A DNA stretch of 64,000 nt. Origin: Sphingomonas sp. GM_Shp_1. Its GTDB lineage: Bacteria; Pseudomonadota; Alphaproteobacteria; Sphingomonadales; Sphingomonadaceae. Position numbers and translations under genes: made by a program. The stretch spans positions 1 to 64,000 of the forward strand of contig NZ_JALNUR010000019.1 of assembly GCF_026540895.1 (NCBI RefSeq). The letters are read 5' to 3'. Positions 45,052 through 56,195 of this stretch are shown here, in pieces. How positions within the stretch are numbered: the first letter of the stretch is position 1; each line of letters begins with the position of its first letter. Below the pieces are notes generated by a model that ran no database searches, was not told the DNA's origin, and was given only the letters and a program-made list of their open reading frames with translations.

Positions 45052-47208
45052 TCAATCCGCGATCGGCGCGATCACGATGGCGCGGAGGCCCGGCTGGTTG
45101 TCGTCATATTCGATCGTGCCCGACAGGCGCTGCATCATCGCGGCCATCATCCGGCTGCCGAAGCCACGACCGTCGTCGACCTCATCGTCGCCCTTGCCGC
45201 GCCCCTCGTCCGCGACGATCAGGCGCAGGCGGTTGCCATATTGCTCCAGCGTGATCGTCACCGGCCCCGCCGCGCCGTCATAGGCATATTTGGTGGCGTT
45301 GATGATCAGTTCGGTCGTGACCAGCCCCAGGTTGATCGCCCGATCGGTCGGCATCAGGATCGGCGTCAGGTCCATGCGCATCATCGCCGACCAGTCGCGG
45401 CCCATCGACTGGCGCATGTCCCCGACCAGTTCCTCCAGATAACGGGCCAGGTCGACGGTATGGATCTGGTCGTCGCGGTAGAGCCGGCGATGGACCAGCG
45501 CGACCGCGGACAGCCGTGCCTGCGCCTCGTTCAACTGCTCGCGCACATGGGGGTCGCCCGCCGCCTTGGCCTGGAGCGACAGAAAGGACGAGACGAGCTG
45601 GAGGCTGTTCTGGACCCGGTGGTCCACCTCCTTCATCAGCACGTCCTTCTGCTGGAGCAACGCTTCCTTGTCGTCCAGCGTCCGCTGCAACGCGCTGTTC
45701 AGCCCGCGCAGCCGGTGGTTCTGCGACGCTTCGTGCAGGGCCCGGCGGAGGCGATGGGCGGATTCCACTTCCTCCATCGTCCAGCGACGCGAACGCCCGC
45801 GCACCGTCTCGCGCCAGCTGTCGAACGAGGCGCGCGGGGTCAGGGTGGCATCGGGGGTCGCGGCGACCGACTTGTGCGGATTGCCCGCCCATTCGACCTC
45901 CTCGACCTGCTCGGCACGGAACCACAACAGCGTGATCCCGCCATCGACCAGCGGCAGGGCCAGCACGCCGCTGGCGGTGGCGGCCAGCGGCGCCGTCTCG
46001 GGCATCGCGTCGGCCAGTTGATGGGTGACGAACAACTCGCCGCCGGTACGCGCGATCACCGTCTGCGCGATGTCGAGCGAGGCGAGAGCGGGCGGGCAGA
46101 TGCCATGGTCATGCACCTTGCCGCCATGGACGATGGCGAAGCCGGTCCCGCCCAGCATGGTCATCAGGTCGGGCATCAGGCGGCGAATGACGGGGACGAT
46201 ATCGCCCGGCCCGACGACGCGCGGCAATATGCCGTCCTCCGCCGCGCGCAAGCGAAGGCGCTCGCGATAGAGTTCGGCCTCCTCGCGCGCCCGGATCTGG
46301 CGCGCCAGGCCGCCGGCCAGCGCGGCGGCGGCGGCGCGCAGTTCGGCGGACAGGCGGCGCGGGCTGTGATGGTGGCAGGCTACCATGCCCCACAACACCC
46401 CGTCCTTGACGATCGAGATCGACGCGGAGGCGACCACGCCCATATTCGCCAGATAGCGCAAGTGGATGGGCGAAACGCTGCGCAAGGCGACGTCGCTGAG
46501 GTCCAGCGTCTCGAACCCGGCGGGGCGGAGCGGCGCGGGGACATAGCCGATATCGGGGATGCAGCGCGTCCGGTTGCGGACGTACAGCGCGCGGGCCTGT
46601 TTCGGAATGTCCGATGCGGGAAAGTGATGGTGGAGGAAGGATTGCAGCTCCGGCGCGCGCGCCTCGGCCACGACGCGGCCGGCATCCTCGTCCAGAAAGC
46701 GATAGACCATCACCCGGTCGAAGCCGGTCAGCAGGCGGAAGGTGGTCGCCGCCCGGTCAAACAGCATCGACAGGTCGCCGGTCCGCTCGAAGCTCGTCGC
46801 CGCCGCGTCCAGCCAGGCGAGCGGGCTGCCCCGGCCCCAGGGAGCATCGGCGATGCTGGGTTCCAGTTCGATCAGCACCCGTTCTCCCGCGACGCGGTGC
46901 GCGGTAACCGAAAAGGCTTCGTTCGACCCGTCGACGGGGACGGCGGCGACCGCCGAGCCCGGTCCGATCAGCATGGCGGCGACCATCTTCGCCACGTCCT
47001 GGCCCAGCAGTTCGGACAAGGGGCGATCGAGCCATTCGGGGGCCAGCCGGTCCTCGATGTTCCCTGCGCCCGCGACGATCCGCTGCGTCGCGGCATCGGC
47101 CACCAGCAACAGGCCATGTGGCTGTATCGCCCCGGGAATATGGATGGGTTCCCGGTCGCAGGCAGTGATGTCTTGCTCTGGATCGGTGGCGACGGGACGG
47201 GTGGCCAT
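45052..47208 (-). CDS. bphP: Bacteriophytochrome sensor histidine kinase
   Basis: 718 residues. PAS (~20-115) with bilin-ligand Cys17 in ITACDREPIHIPGAIQPHG, GAF (~130-305) with FPASDIPKQARALYVRNR, PHY (~320-500) with the tongue motif PRASF (~455), then a HisKA_2-type kinase: phospho-acceptor His530 in MKEVDHRVQNSLQ and a HATPase with NATKYAY and DEGRGKGD. It reads red/far-red light using biliverdin. The kinase domain is the HisKA_2 variant, not the classical HisKA; no response regulator is adjacent. ATG 47208 is preferred to GTG 47238, as the family N-terminus starts near it; GAGG lies 13 bases upstream. Confidence 0.93.
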   Translation of the reverse strand: MATRPVATDPEQDITACDREPIHIPGAIQPHGLLLVADAATQRIVAGAGNIEDRLAPEWLDRPLSELLGQDVAKMVAAMLIGPGSAVAAVPVDGSNEAFSVTAHRVAGERVLIELEPSIADAPWGRGSPLAWLDAAATSFERTGDLSMLFDRAATTFRLLTGFDRVMVYRFLDEDAGRVVAEARAPELQSFLHHHFPASDIPKQARALYVRNRTRCIPDIGYVPAPLRPAGFETLDLSDVALRSVSPIHLRYLANMGVVASASISIVKDGVLWGMVACHHHSPRRLSAELRAAAAALAGGLARQIRAREEAELYRERLRLRAAEDGILPRVVGPGDIVPVIRRLMPDLMTMLGGTGFAIVHGGKVHDHGICPPALASLDIAQTVIARTGGELFVTHQLADAMPETAPLAATASGVLALPLVDGGITLLWFRAEQVEEVEWAGNPHKSVAATPDATLTPRASFDSWRETVRGRSRRWTMEEVESAHRLRRALHEASQNHRLRGLNSALQRTLDDKEALLQQKDVLMKEVDHRVQNSLQLVSSFLSLQAKAAGDPHVREQLNEAQARLSAVALVHRRLYRDDQIHTVDLARYLEELVGDMRQSMGRDWSAMMRMDLTPILMPTDRAINLGLVTTELIINATKYAYDGAAGPVTITLEQYGNRLRLIVADEGRGKGDDEVDDGRGFGSRMMAAMMQRLSGTIEYDDNQPGLRAIVIAPIAD

Positions 47209-47393
47209 CAGGTGATCAAATCCTCTCGTCCCTGCCACATGAAGGGTTTCGCGACCAGTTGCAAATGTTTGGATCGGTTATTCGATCCACCTTGGCATCA
47301 GCCGAGATGACCGAGGCTGGAACGAAGATTGCGCGTTTGGGTAATATCCGTTTAAAGCGGGGCAACGGACTCAAAGAGCCGCTTGGAGAGGAC

Positions 47394-48560
47394 ATGATCG
47401 AGGATTTCGACTTCGCGCTGGGCGAGAGCGCGGACATGATCCGTGAGGCGACGCGCCGTTTCGCGACCGACCGGATCGCGCCGCTCGCGGTGCGGATGGA
47501 TGCGGAGGACTGGTTTCCCCGCGACATCTGGCCCGAAATGGGCGCGCTTGGCCTGCACGGCATCACGGTGGACGAAGCCGATGGCGGGCTGGGTCTGGGC
47601 TATCTGGAGCATGTCGTCGCGATCGAGGAAGTGTCGCGCGCCTCCGCCTCGCTGGGGCTCTCCTATGGCGCGCACTCCAATCTGTGCGTCAACCAGATCA
47701 GGCGCTGGGGCTCGGCGGAGCAGAAGGCGAAATATCTGCCCGGCCTGATCTCCGGCGAGCATGTCGGTAGCCTGGCCATGTCGGAGGTGTCGGCGGGGTC
47801 CGACGTGGTGTCGATGAAGCTGCGCGCGCGCCAGGTGGATGGCGGCTGGCGGCTCGACGGTACGAAGTTCTGGATCACCAACGCGCCCTATGCCGACACG
47901 CTGGTCGTCTATGCCAAGACGGGCGAGGGGAGCCGGGGCATCACCGCCTTCCTGATCGAGAAGGCTATGGCGGGCTTCTCCATCGGCCAGAAGATCGACA
48001 AGATGGGGATGCGCGGCAGCCCGACCGCCGAGCTGGTCTTCAACGACTGTTTCGTCGCCGACACGCAGGTTATGGGGCCGGTGAATGGCGGCGTCGGGGT
48101 GCTGATGAGCGGGCTGGACTATGAGCGCGCGGTGCTGGCGGGCATACAACTCGGCATCATGCAGGCGTGTCTCGACGTGGTCGTGCCTTATGTTCGCGAG
48201 CGTCGCCAGTTCGGCCGGGCGATCGGCGAGTTCCAGCTGATCCAGGCCAAGATCGCCGACATGTATGTCGCGCTCAATTCGGCGCGCGCTTATGTCTATG
48301 CGGTGGCGCGGTCGTGTGACGCCGGGCGGACCACGCGGTTCGACGCGGCGGGCGCGATCCTGCTCGCCAGCGAGAATGCGGTGAAGGTTTCGCTGGAGGC
48401 GATCCAGGCGCTGGGCGGGGCGGGCTATACCAAGGACTGGCCGGTCGAACGCTTCGCGCGCGATGCCAAGCTGCTCGACATCGGTGCGGGGACGAACGAG
48501 ATTCGCCGGATGCTGATCGGGCGCGAGTTGATCGGCAAGCTCGAAAAGGTGGCGCAATGA
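47394..48560 (+). CDS. ivd: Isovaleryl-CoA dehydrogenase (acyl-CoA dehydrogenase family)
   Basis: 388 residues with the full ACAD fold: [32 protein letters not shown], then the Glu244 base in [11 protein letters not shown], the position that distinguishes isovaleryl-CoA dehydrogenases from the short/medium-chain enzymes. C-terminal [21 protein letters not shown] and [14 protein letters not shown] are present. It oxidises isovaleryl-CoA to 3-methylcrotonyl-CoA in leucine degradation. GGAGAGG precedes the ATG. It heads a leucine-catabolism run and is divergent from bphP. Confidence 0.94.
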   Translation: MIEDFDFALGESADMIREATRRFATDRIAPLAVRMDAEDWFPRDIWPEMGALGLHGITVDEADGGLGLGYLEHVVAIEEVSRASASLGLSYGAHSNLCVNQIRRWGSAEQKAKYLPGLISGEHVGSLAMSEVSAGSDVVSMKLRARQVDGGWRLDGTKFWITNAPYADTLVVYAKTGEGSRGITAFLIEKAMAGFSIGQKIDKMGMRGSPTAELVFNDCFVADTQVMGPVNGGVGVLMSGLDYERAVLAGIQLGIMQACLDVVVPYVRERRQFGRAIGEFQLIQAKIADMYVALNSARAYVYAVARSCDAGRTTRFDAAGAILLASENAVKVSLEAIQALGGAGYTKDWPVERFARDAKLLDIGAGTNEIRRMLIGRELIGKLEKVAQ

Positions 48561-48569
48561 GCAGAACCT

Positions 48570-48607
48570 TATTCCTCCCCCTCCCCAAGCACGGCTTGGG
48601 GAGGAAT
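48570..48607. repeat. Family A half-element acting as leader of mccB
   Basis: CCTCCCCCTCCCCAAGCACG and CTTGGGGAGGA form a hairpin whose 3' arm GGGGAGGA ends five bases before the mccB ATG and is its only Shine-Dalgarno. It fills the 49-bp ivd-mccB gap. Confidence 0.75.
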
Positions 48608-48609
48608 TG

Positions 48610-50208
48610 ATGGGGGCTGTGCTTTCCTCGCGTATCGCGCGCGACGATGCGGGCTTCCGTGCCAATGCAGAGCACAACCATGCGCTGGCCGAGCGCCTCC
48701 GCGCCGATGTCGCGAAGGCCGGGCTCGGGGGTAGCGAAGCGTCCCGCGAACGCCATGTCGCGCGCGGCAAGCTGCTTCCCCGCGACCGGGTGGAGCAGTT
48801 GCTCGATGCGGGCTCGCCCTTCCTCGAAATCGGCCAACTCGCGGCCAATGGCCTTTACGACGACGCCGTCCCCGGTGCGGGGGTGATCGCCGGCATCGGC
48901 CGCGTCCATGGCCGACAGGTGATGATCGTCGCCAATGACGCGACGGTGAAGGGCGGCACCTATTACCCGCTGACCGTCAAGAAGCATCTCCGCGCGCAGG
49001 AGATCGCGCTCGAGAACCGCCTCCCCTGCATCTATCTGGTCGATAGCGGCGGCGCGAACCTGCCGCATCAGGCGGAGGTCTTTCCCGACCGCGACCATTT
49101 CGGTCGCATCTTCTTCAACCAGGCGCAGATGTCGGCGGCGGGCATTCCCCAGATCGCCTGCGTCATGGGAAGCTGCACGGCGGGCGGCGCTTACGTTCCC
49201 GCCATGTCCGACGAGACGGTGATCGTGCGCGGGCAGGGGACGATCTTCTTGGCCGGGCCACCCCTGGTGAAGGCGGCGACGGGCGAGGTCATCTCGGCCG
49301 AGGAACTGGGCGGGGCGGACACCCATGGCCGCAAGTCGGGTGTGGTCGATCATGTCGCCGAGAATGACGACCATGCGCTGTCCATCGTCCGCGATATCGT
49401 CGAGACTTTGCCGCCGCAGGTCATGCCCGACGTCAACCTTACCGAGCCGGACGAACCGCTCTATCCGGCGGAGGAACTCTACGGCCTGATCCCGCAAGAT
49501 GTCCGCGCGCCCTATGACGTGCATGAGGTGATCGCCCGGCTGGTCGACGGTTCTCGCTTCCACGAATTCAAGGCGCTGTACGGCGCTTCGCTGGTGTGCG
49601 GCTTCGCGCATATCCATGGCAAGCCGGTCGCGATCCTCGCCAATAACGGGGTGCTCTTCTCGGAGAGCGCGCAGAAGGGCGCGCATTTCATCGAGCTGGC
49701 GTGCCAGCGTCGTATCCCCTTGCTGTTCCTTCAGAACATCTCCGGCTTCATGGTCGGCGGGCGGTATGAAGCCGAAGGTATCGCCAAGCATGGCGCCAAG
49801 CTGGTGACGGCGGTGGCGACGGCGCAGGTGCCCAAGATCACGGTGCTGATCGGCGGCAGCTTTGGGGCAGGCAATTACGGCATGTGCGGGCGCGCCTATT
49901 CCCCGCGCTTCCTGTTCACCTGGCCCAATGCGCGGATCAGCGTGATGGGCGGCGAACAGGCGGCGAGCGTGCTGGCCACCGTCCACCGCGACGCGGACGA
50001 CTGGACGCCCGACGAGGCGGAGGCGTTCAAGGCCCCGATCCGCCAGCGTTACGAGGATGAAGGCAATCCCTGGTACGCGACGGCGCGACTTTGGGATGAC
50101 GGGATCGTCGATCCGGCGCAGACCCGTGATGTGCTGGGTCTGGCGCTGGATGCGTGTCTGAATGCTCCGATCGCGGAGGCGCCCCGGTTCGGGGTGTTCC
50201 GGATGTGA
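48610..50208 (+). CDS. mccB: Methylcrotonyl-CoA carboxylase, carboxyltransferase (beta) subunit
   Basis: 532 residues. The carboxyltransferase halves carry [17 protein letters not shown] and [16 protein letters not shown] (oxyanion Gly-rich loops), plus [12 protein letters not shown] and [10 protein letters not shown]. It transfers CO2 from carboxybiotin to 3-methylcrotonyl-CoA in leucine degradation. ATG 48610 is chosen; TTG 48607 and ATG overlap the GGGGAGGA of the family A hairpin. It is separated from mccA by repeats and the opposite-strand DUF559 gene. Confidence 0.96.
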   Translation: MGAVLSSRIARDDAGFRANAEHNHALAERLRADVAKAGLGGSEASRERHVARGKLLPRDRVEQLLDAGSPFLEIGQLAANGLYDDAVPGAGVIAGIGRVHGRQVMIVANDATVKGGTYYPLTVKKHLRAQEIALENRLPCIYLVDSGGANLPHQAEVFPDRDHFGRIFFNQAQMSAAGIPQIACVMGSCTAGGAYVPAMSDETVIVRGQGTIFLAGPPLVKAATGEVISAEELGGADTHGRKSGVVDHVAENDDHALSIVRDIVETLPPQVMPDVNLTEPDEPLYPAEELYGLIPQDVRAPYDVHEVIARLVDGSRFHEFKALYGASLVCGFAHIHGKPVAILANNGVLFSESAQKGAHFIELACQRRIPLLFLQNISGFMVGGRYEAEGIAKHGAKLVTAVATAQVPKITVLIGGSFGAGNYGMCGRAYSPRFLFTWPNARISVMGGEQAASVLATVHRDADDWTPDEAEAFKAPIRQRYEDEGNPWYATARLWDDGIVDPAQTRDVLGLALDACLNAPIAEAPRFGVFRM

Positions 50209-50218
50209 GGGGGATTTG

Positions 50219-50276
50219 CCCCTCCACCACCGCTTCGCGGCGGTCCCCCTCCCCATCTTCGATGGGGAGGAATGAA
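50219..50276. repeat. Family A half-element after mccB
   Basis: GCCCCTCCACCACCGCTTCG, then GCGGTCCCCCTCCCCATC and GATGGGGAGGAATG. It is oriented like the element at 50704-50762, i.e. the hairpin 1 arm points right. Together with 50289-50342 it makes a back-to-back pair. Confidence 0.72.
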
Positions 50277-50285
50277 GAAGTCTCC

Positions 50286-50702
50286 CTATTCCTCCCCAAG
50301 TTTGACTTGGGGAGGGGGACCGTCCGTAGGACGGTGGAGGGGCAAGCGATCGCGAGCCTGCGCCATGATATAGCGAACGGCGCTATCCAGATCACGAAGC
50401 ACGTCGCGAGCCGGGATGCGCAAAACCGCCACCCCATGCTCCGCCAGAAACGCGTCCCGCCGAGCATCCCGCTCCGGCCGATCCCCGCACCCGTGGACCT
50501 CGCCATCCACCTCCACCGCCAGCCTTGCCGCCGGGCAGTAGAAGTCCAGCACATACGCCCCCGCCGGATGCGGTCGCCGAAACCGCAGCCCGTCGGGCCG
50601 CTCCCGCAAAACCCGCCACAGCACAACCTCGGGCAGTGTCAATTCACGACGCAAACCCCGCGCTCTTCGCACCGTCCTGCCCGGCTTTGTCGGTACCGCC
50701 AT
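50286..50702 (-). CDS. DUF559 domain endonuclease-like protein, flanked by family A repeats
   Basis: 138 residues. The DUF559 fold (Vsr/very-short-patch-repair-like restriction-endonuclease superfamily) is seen in LRRELTLPEVVLWRVLRER, GLRFRRPHPAGAYVLDFYCP and the active-site-like AVEVDGEVHG (Asp/Glu) with RDAFLAEHGVAVLRIPARDV. DUF559 nucleases have no established biological role that I know of. It lies opposite to mccB and mccA, in the spacer between two inverted family A half-elements; the ~360-bp insert is the long version of the usual 30-40-bp spacer. The C-terminal tail (RPTDGPPPQVKLGEE) is translated repeat. Confidence 0.85.
   Translation of the reverse strand: MAVPTKPGRTVRRARGLRRELTLPEVVLWRVLRERPDGLRFRRPHPAGAYVLDFYCPAARLAVEVDGEVHGCGDRPERDARRDAFLAEHGVAVLRIPARDVLRDLDSAVRYIMAQARDRLPLHRPTDGPPPQVKLGEE
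50289..50342. repeat. Family A left half-element of the DUF559 cassette
   Basis: ATTCCTCCCCAAGTTTGACT then TGGGGAGG, followed by GGGGACCGTCCGTAGGACGGTGGAGGGG-type hairpin 2. It is in inverted orientation to the half-element at 50704-50762. The DUF559 stop codon and last ~18 codons lie within it. Confidence 0.8.
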
Positions 50703-50703
50703 C

Positions 50704-50762
50704 GCCCCTCCACCATCGCTGGCGCGATGGTCCCCCTCCCCAAGCTAAGCTTGGGGAGGAAT
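50704..50762. repeat. Family A right half-element of the DUF559 cassette; leader of mccA
   Basis: GCCCCTCCACCATCGCTGGC, then GCGATGGTCCCCCTCCCC and AAGCTAAGCTTGGGGAGGAAT. It starts one base after the DUF559 start codon and ends 12 bp before the mccA start. Its AAGCTAAGCTT core closely copies the CAAGTTTGACTTG core of the left half in layout. Confidence 0.8.
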
Positions 50763-50774
50763 GGAGTATAGACT

Positions 50775-52624
<1,850 letters not shown>

Positions 52625-52628
<4 letters not shown>

Positions 52629-53074
52629 GCGGGCGCTTCTTCGAGGACTGGACCATCGGCGACCGGATCGACCATCCGATCCGCCGCACCGTGACCGAGA
52701 CGGACAATCTCCTCTTCTCGACCATGACCCATAATCCGCAGCCGCTGCACATCGACGCGGAGGCGGCGAAGGCGAGCGAGTTCGGGCGGATACTCGTCAA
52801 CGGCACCTTCACCTTCTCGCTGATGGTCGGGCTGTCGGTGGGGGAGACGACCCTGGGAACGCTGGTCGCGAATCTGGGCTATGACGAACTGGTCATGCCC
52901 GCGCCGGTCTTCTTAGGGGATACGCTGCGCGCGACGAGCGAGGTGACGGCGTTGCGAGAGAGCAAGTCGCGACCGGGGGCGGGGCTGGTGACGTTCCGGC
53001 ACGAAGCGCTGAACCAGCGAGATCAGGTGGTGTGCCGGTGCCTGCGTACGGCGTTGGTGAAGAAGCGGGGGTAG
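52625..53074 (+). CDS. MaoC-type hot-dog dehydratase
   Basis: 149 residues, single hot-dog domain. The MaoC hydratase signature [20 protein letters not shown] carries the usual Asn/His/Asp catalytic region; [17 protein letters not shown] follows. Such enzymes hydrate enoyl-CoAs. Its ATGA overlap with mccA suggests it replaces or aids 3-methylglutaconyl-CoA hydratase in leucine degradation. That is inference. No HMG-CoA lyase is found nearby. Confidence 0.88.
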
Positions 53075-53084
53075 GGCAAGGGAA

Positions 53085-55148
53085 TCACAACCGCGTTCGT
53101 ACCCCGATCCACAACGTCCGCGGCGTCGCCCGCTCGATCAGCCCCGCGCCGCTATAGGCCGCCTCCACCCGCGCATCGGCGAGGTTCTCCGCCCGCGCCT
53201 CGATCAGCCAGCCGCGCACCACCGGCACCGCCGCATAGGCGTCGAACGTCGTGGCGGGGGCGAGGCTACGGCTGTTCTGATCGTCTTCGAACTGGCGGCC
53301 GACATGCCGCACCGTCCCGCTCAGCAGCGCGCCACGCTGCTCGACCGCGAGCGTCGCCGAAAGCTGATCGCGCGTGGTTTGTGCGGGACGCAATCCGTCC
53401 AGCGGCGCGGCCGATCCCGACGCCTCCACCCGCGCGTCGACATGCGACCAGGAGGCGCGCGCGCTGACCGGCCCGGCGCTGGCATTCGCCTCCAGCTCGA
53501 ACCCCTGCGAGCGGATCGCGTCCAGATTCTGCCGCATCCGATACACGCCGTTCGCGGCCACGAAGCCGACGCCCGGAAATGTCCCCGGCCCGCGCCCCAT
53601 CGTGACATTGGCGATGGCGTCGGTCAGCCGGTTGACGAAATACGTCCCCGACAGCCGCAGGCCCTTCGCCGGGGTCAGGTCGAAACCGCCCTCCACGCCC
53701 TCCACATGCTCCGGGTTCAGCGCGGCATTGGCGGCGGTCGCGTCCGCCCCTGCGCGGAACGGCCGATAGAGTTCGTTGAGCGTCGGAAGCCGCCATCCAC
53801 GATAGGCCGCCGCGCGCAGGCTCAGGGGCGGAACCGGCCGTACCGCCACGCCCAGTCGTCCGGTGAATTCCTGCCCCGACCGATCCGGGAAATCGCTGTC
53901 GGTCAGCACCGCGCTGGTCGCCAGCACGGCTTCGTCCAGCCTGCCGTTGCGGATGCGCCAGTCGTCCACCCGCGCCGCTGCGGTGACGGTCAGTATCCTG
54001 GCCTCGACGCTGCCATCGGCGAACAGCCCCATGGTCCGCGTCGCGCCGCCCGCCTCGCGCCGCCGGGTCGGGAGCCCCGCGACATAGGTGTAGAGCTCCT
54101 GCGTCCGCCCGCTGGTGTCGCGAATGTCTCCGCCCAGCCGCAGCGTCACCGCATCGCCGAGCGGCGGCGAAACCTCGATCCGCCCGCCAAGCCCGGTGGC
54201 GGGGACATTATACTGGTCGAGGGTCAGTGTCGCCGTCGTCCGTGCCGCGTTCACGCTGGCATAGCGCGACGCGAATTGCCGCGTCTGGACATAGGCCAGC
54301 GCCGACCAGCCCCAGGCCCCGCGCCCGACCAGCCGGATGCTCGCATCGGCCCCGTCCGAGCGATTGTCGGTGAAGTCCGTCCCCCGGTCGCGCGCATCGT
54401 GGAAGGCGGCGAGCGTCATCTGCAACTCGGTCGAAGGCGCGATGCCGACGACGCCGCGCGCCGCGCCCGAATATTGTTCGTAAGGGGCGGGGCGGTCGGC
54501 GGGGCCGCGTTGTCCTTCGACGATGGGCGTGAAGCCGTCACCCCGCGCATAGGCCCCCGACAGGGTCAGGAAACCGCCTTCGCGCACCAGCGAGGCTGAT
54601 CCTTGCGCATCGACTGAATCCCGGCTGCCATAGGATAGCGCCAGGTCGAGCGGGGAGAACTGGTCGGGCGTCGCGCTATCCATCTCGATCGTACCCGCCA
54701 GCGCGCCCGGGCCCCAAAAGCCCGAGCCGCCGCCGCGCGTCACCCGGATGCGTCCCAGCCGTCCGGTGGCATAGGCGGGGAAGACCACCCAGCCGCCGAA
54801 CGGATCGGCCTGCGGCACCCCGTCGAGGAACAGCAGCGCCCGGCTGGAGGCATTGCCGCCGAGACCCCGCAAGGTGATCCCCTGCGACGTCGGATGCGCC
54901 GAGCGGCTGTCCGAGCGGCGGAACTGCTGGAGGCCGGCGACATCGGAAAGAACGTTCTCCAGCCGCTGCGAGGCGTTCTGCGTGATCCGGTCTCGGTCGA
55001 TCGTCACCACATCCAGCGCGCGGTCGCCGGGCTGGTCGGCCAGACCGCGACCGGTGACGGTGATGGTGGCGGATTCGGTGGTCTGGGCGAGAAGGGGCGC
55101 GGGGGTGAGCGCAAGGGCGAGCAAGAGTGGGCGGTGGCGTGCAGGCAT
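53085..55148 (-). CDS. TonB-dependent outer-membrane receptor
   Basis: 687 residues. Signal peptide (LLLALALTPAPLLAQT, ~21), TonB-box region (ATITVTGRG), plug domain (~30-160, ITLRGLGGNASSRALLFLDG), then a 22-strand barrel ending in an aromatic-like C-terminus (TPRTLWIGVRTRL). Substrate is not shown; no cobalamin-riboswitch-like sequence was found upstream, and no partner transporter is adjacent. Length and plug resemble siderophore or vitamin receptors. It is convergent with the leucine run (10-bp gap). Confidence 0.92.
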   Translation of the reverse strand: MPARHRPLLLALALTPAPLLAQTTESATITVTGRGLADQPGDRALDVVTIDRDRITQNASQRLENVLSDVAGLQQFRRSDSRSAHPTSQGITLRGLGGNASSRALLFLDGVPQADPFGGWVVFPAYATGRLGRIRVTRGGGSGFWGPGALAGTIEMDSATPDQFSPLDLALSYGSRDSVDAQGSASLVREGGFLTLSGAYARGDGFTPIVEGQRGPADRPAPYEQYSGAARGVVGIAPSTELQMTLAAFHDARDRGTDFTDNRSDGADASIRLVGRGAWGWSALAYVQTRQFASRYASVNAARTTATLTLDQYNVPATGLGGRIEVSPPLGDAVTLRLGGDIRDTSGRTQELYTYVAGLPTRRREAGGATRTMGLFADGSVEARILTVTAAARVDDWRIRNGRLDEAVLATSAVLTDSDFPDRSGQEFTGRLGVAVRPVPPLSLRAAAYRGWRLPTLNELYRPFRAGADATAANAALNPEHVEGVEGGFDLTPAKGLRLSGTYFVNRLTDAIANVTMGRGPGTFPGVGFVAANGVYRMRQNLDAIRSQGFELEANASAGPVSARASWSHVDARVEASGSAAPLDGLRPAQTTRDQLSATLAVEQRGALLSGTVRHVGRQFEDDQNSRSLAPATTFDAYAAVPVVRGWLIEARAENLADARVEAAYSGAGLIERATPRTLWIGVRTRL

Positions 55149-55239
55149 GATGATGTGATGGTCCCCTTTGCGCTCCCGATAGGGATGTCATGGAGAGAAG
55201 ACGAATCAGAACGTTAACGGGTCCCAGCCTTCATGGGTC

Positions 55240-55410
55240 TCACGCCCCTCCCGCTTGCGAGTTTCAGGTCGGTCATGCCCCCCGGCATGACCTAAACGAT
55301 GCTGGGCATCGTTTACCTGAAACTGGGATGGGGGAGGGCAAGGCCACGGGCGATGGGCTCTGTGAGACTCCATGCCCTCCCCAAACCCCTCCCGCCTGCG
55401 GGAGGGGCTT
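55240..55410. repeat. Family E structured repeat with three-way junction, plus hairpins
   Basis: Outer stem AGTTTCAGGT (55260-55269) / ACCTGAAACT (55315-55324) encloses two hairpins: GGTCATGCC/GGCATGACC (55271-55292) and AAACGATGC/GCATCGTTT (55294-55314). CCCTCCC and GGGAGGG arms flank it, and a further hairpin CCCCTCCCGC/GCGGGAGGGG follows at 55386-55407. The element occupies most of the 321-bp gap between the TonB receptor and ccmC, both of which start here. Confidence 0.8.
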
Positions 55411-55469
55411 AAAGAAGCAGGGAGAAGGCGGATGACGCGCCCGAAAAACCCCCTTACAGTCCTGTCATC

Positions 55470-56195
55470 GTGGCCACCCTACACACCCTTGCGAACCCCG
55501 CGCGTTTCCTGAAGATCGCTCGTCCGCTGACCGGGATTTTCCTGGGGGCGGGCATCGTGCTGATCGCCGTTGCGGTCTGGGCGGGGCTGACGCAGACGCC
55601 GCCCGACTATCTTCAGGGGGAGACGGTGCGCATCCTCTATATCCATGTTCCCGCCGCGTGGCTGGGCATGGGCGGGTGGAGCGGCATCGCCATCGCCAGC
55701 CTGTCGCTGATCGTCTGGCGGCATCCGCTGGCGCAGGTCGCCGCGCGCGCCATCGCCTGGCCGGGGGCGGTGTTCGCTGCCTTGTGCCTTGCCACCGGGT
55801 CGATCTGGGGGCGGCCGACCTGGGGGACGTGGTGGCAATGGGATGGGCGGCTGACCTCGATGCTGCTCCTCCTGTTCGTCTATCTCGGCTATATCGCGCT
55901 GGCCCGTGCCGATGCGGATCGTGGCGGCGACGGGCGGATTCCGGCACTGTACGGGCTGGCGGGAACGGCGTTGCTGCCGGTGATCCGTTACTCCGTCGTA
56001 TGGTGGAATACGCTGCACCAGGGCCAGTCCATCGGGCTGACCGGCTCCAGCATCGACAAGTCGCTGCTCTGGCCGCTGCCGATCGCGCTGGCCGGGTTCA
56101 CCTTCCTGTTCGCCGCCATCGTGCTGATGCGGATGCGCACTTTGCTCGCCAAGGCCAAGGCCGAGGCGCGGATGCGGCGGATGGCGCGCGCATGA
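55470..56195 (+). CDS. ccmC: Heme exporter protein CcmC
   Basis: 241 residues, six TM helices. The tryptophan-rich WGTWWQWDGRLTS at 118-130 and flanking His (ILYIHVPAAW; WWNTLHQGQS) form the heme-handling site. It is the heme-chaperone interaction partner of CcmE. The frame starts with GTG at 55470, and the N-terminus matches the family. It opens a tightly packed ccm operon (overlaps of four bases or TGATG between most genes). ccmA and ccmB are not adjacent. Confidence 0.94.
   Translation: MATLHTLANPARFLKIARPLTGIFLGAGIVLIAVAVWAGLTQTPPDYLQGETVRILYIHVPAAWLGMGGWSGIAIASLSLIVWRHPLAQVAARAIAWPGAVFAALCLATGSIWGRPTWGTWWQWDGRLTSMLLLLFVYLGYIALARADADRGGDGRIPALYGLAGTALLPVIRYSVVWWNTLHQGQSIGLTGSSIDKSLLWPLPIALAGFTFLFAAIVLMRMRTLLAKAKAEARMRRMARA

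Noticed and set aside
55149..55469. Cobalamin or other riboswitch upstream of the TonB receptor
   Set aside because: No B12-box-like or other known consensus seen; the structure there is a symmetric repeat.
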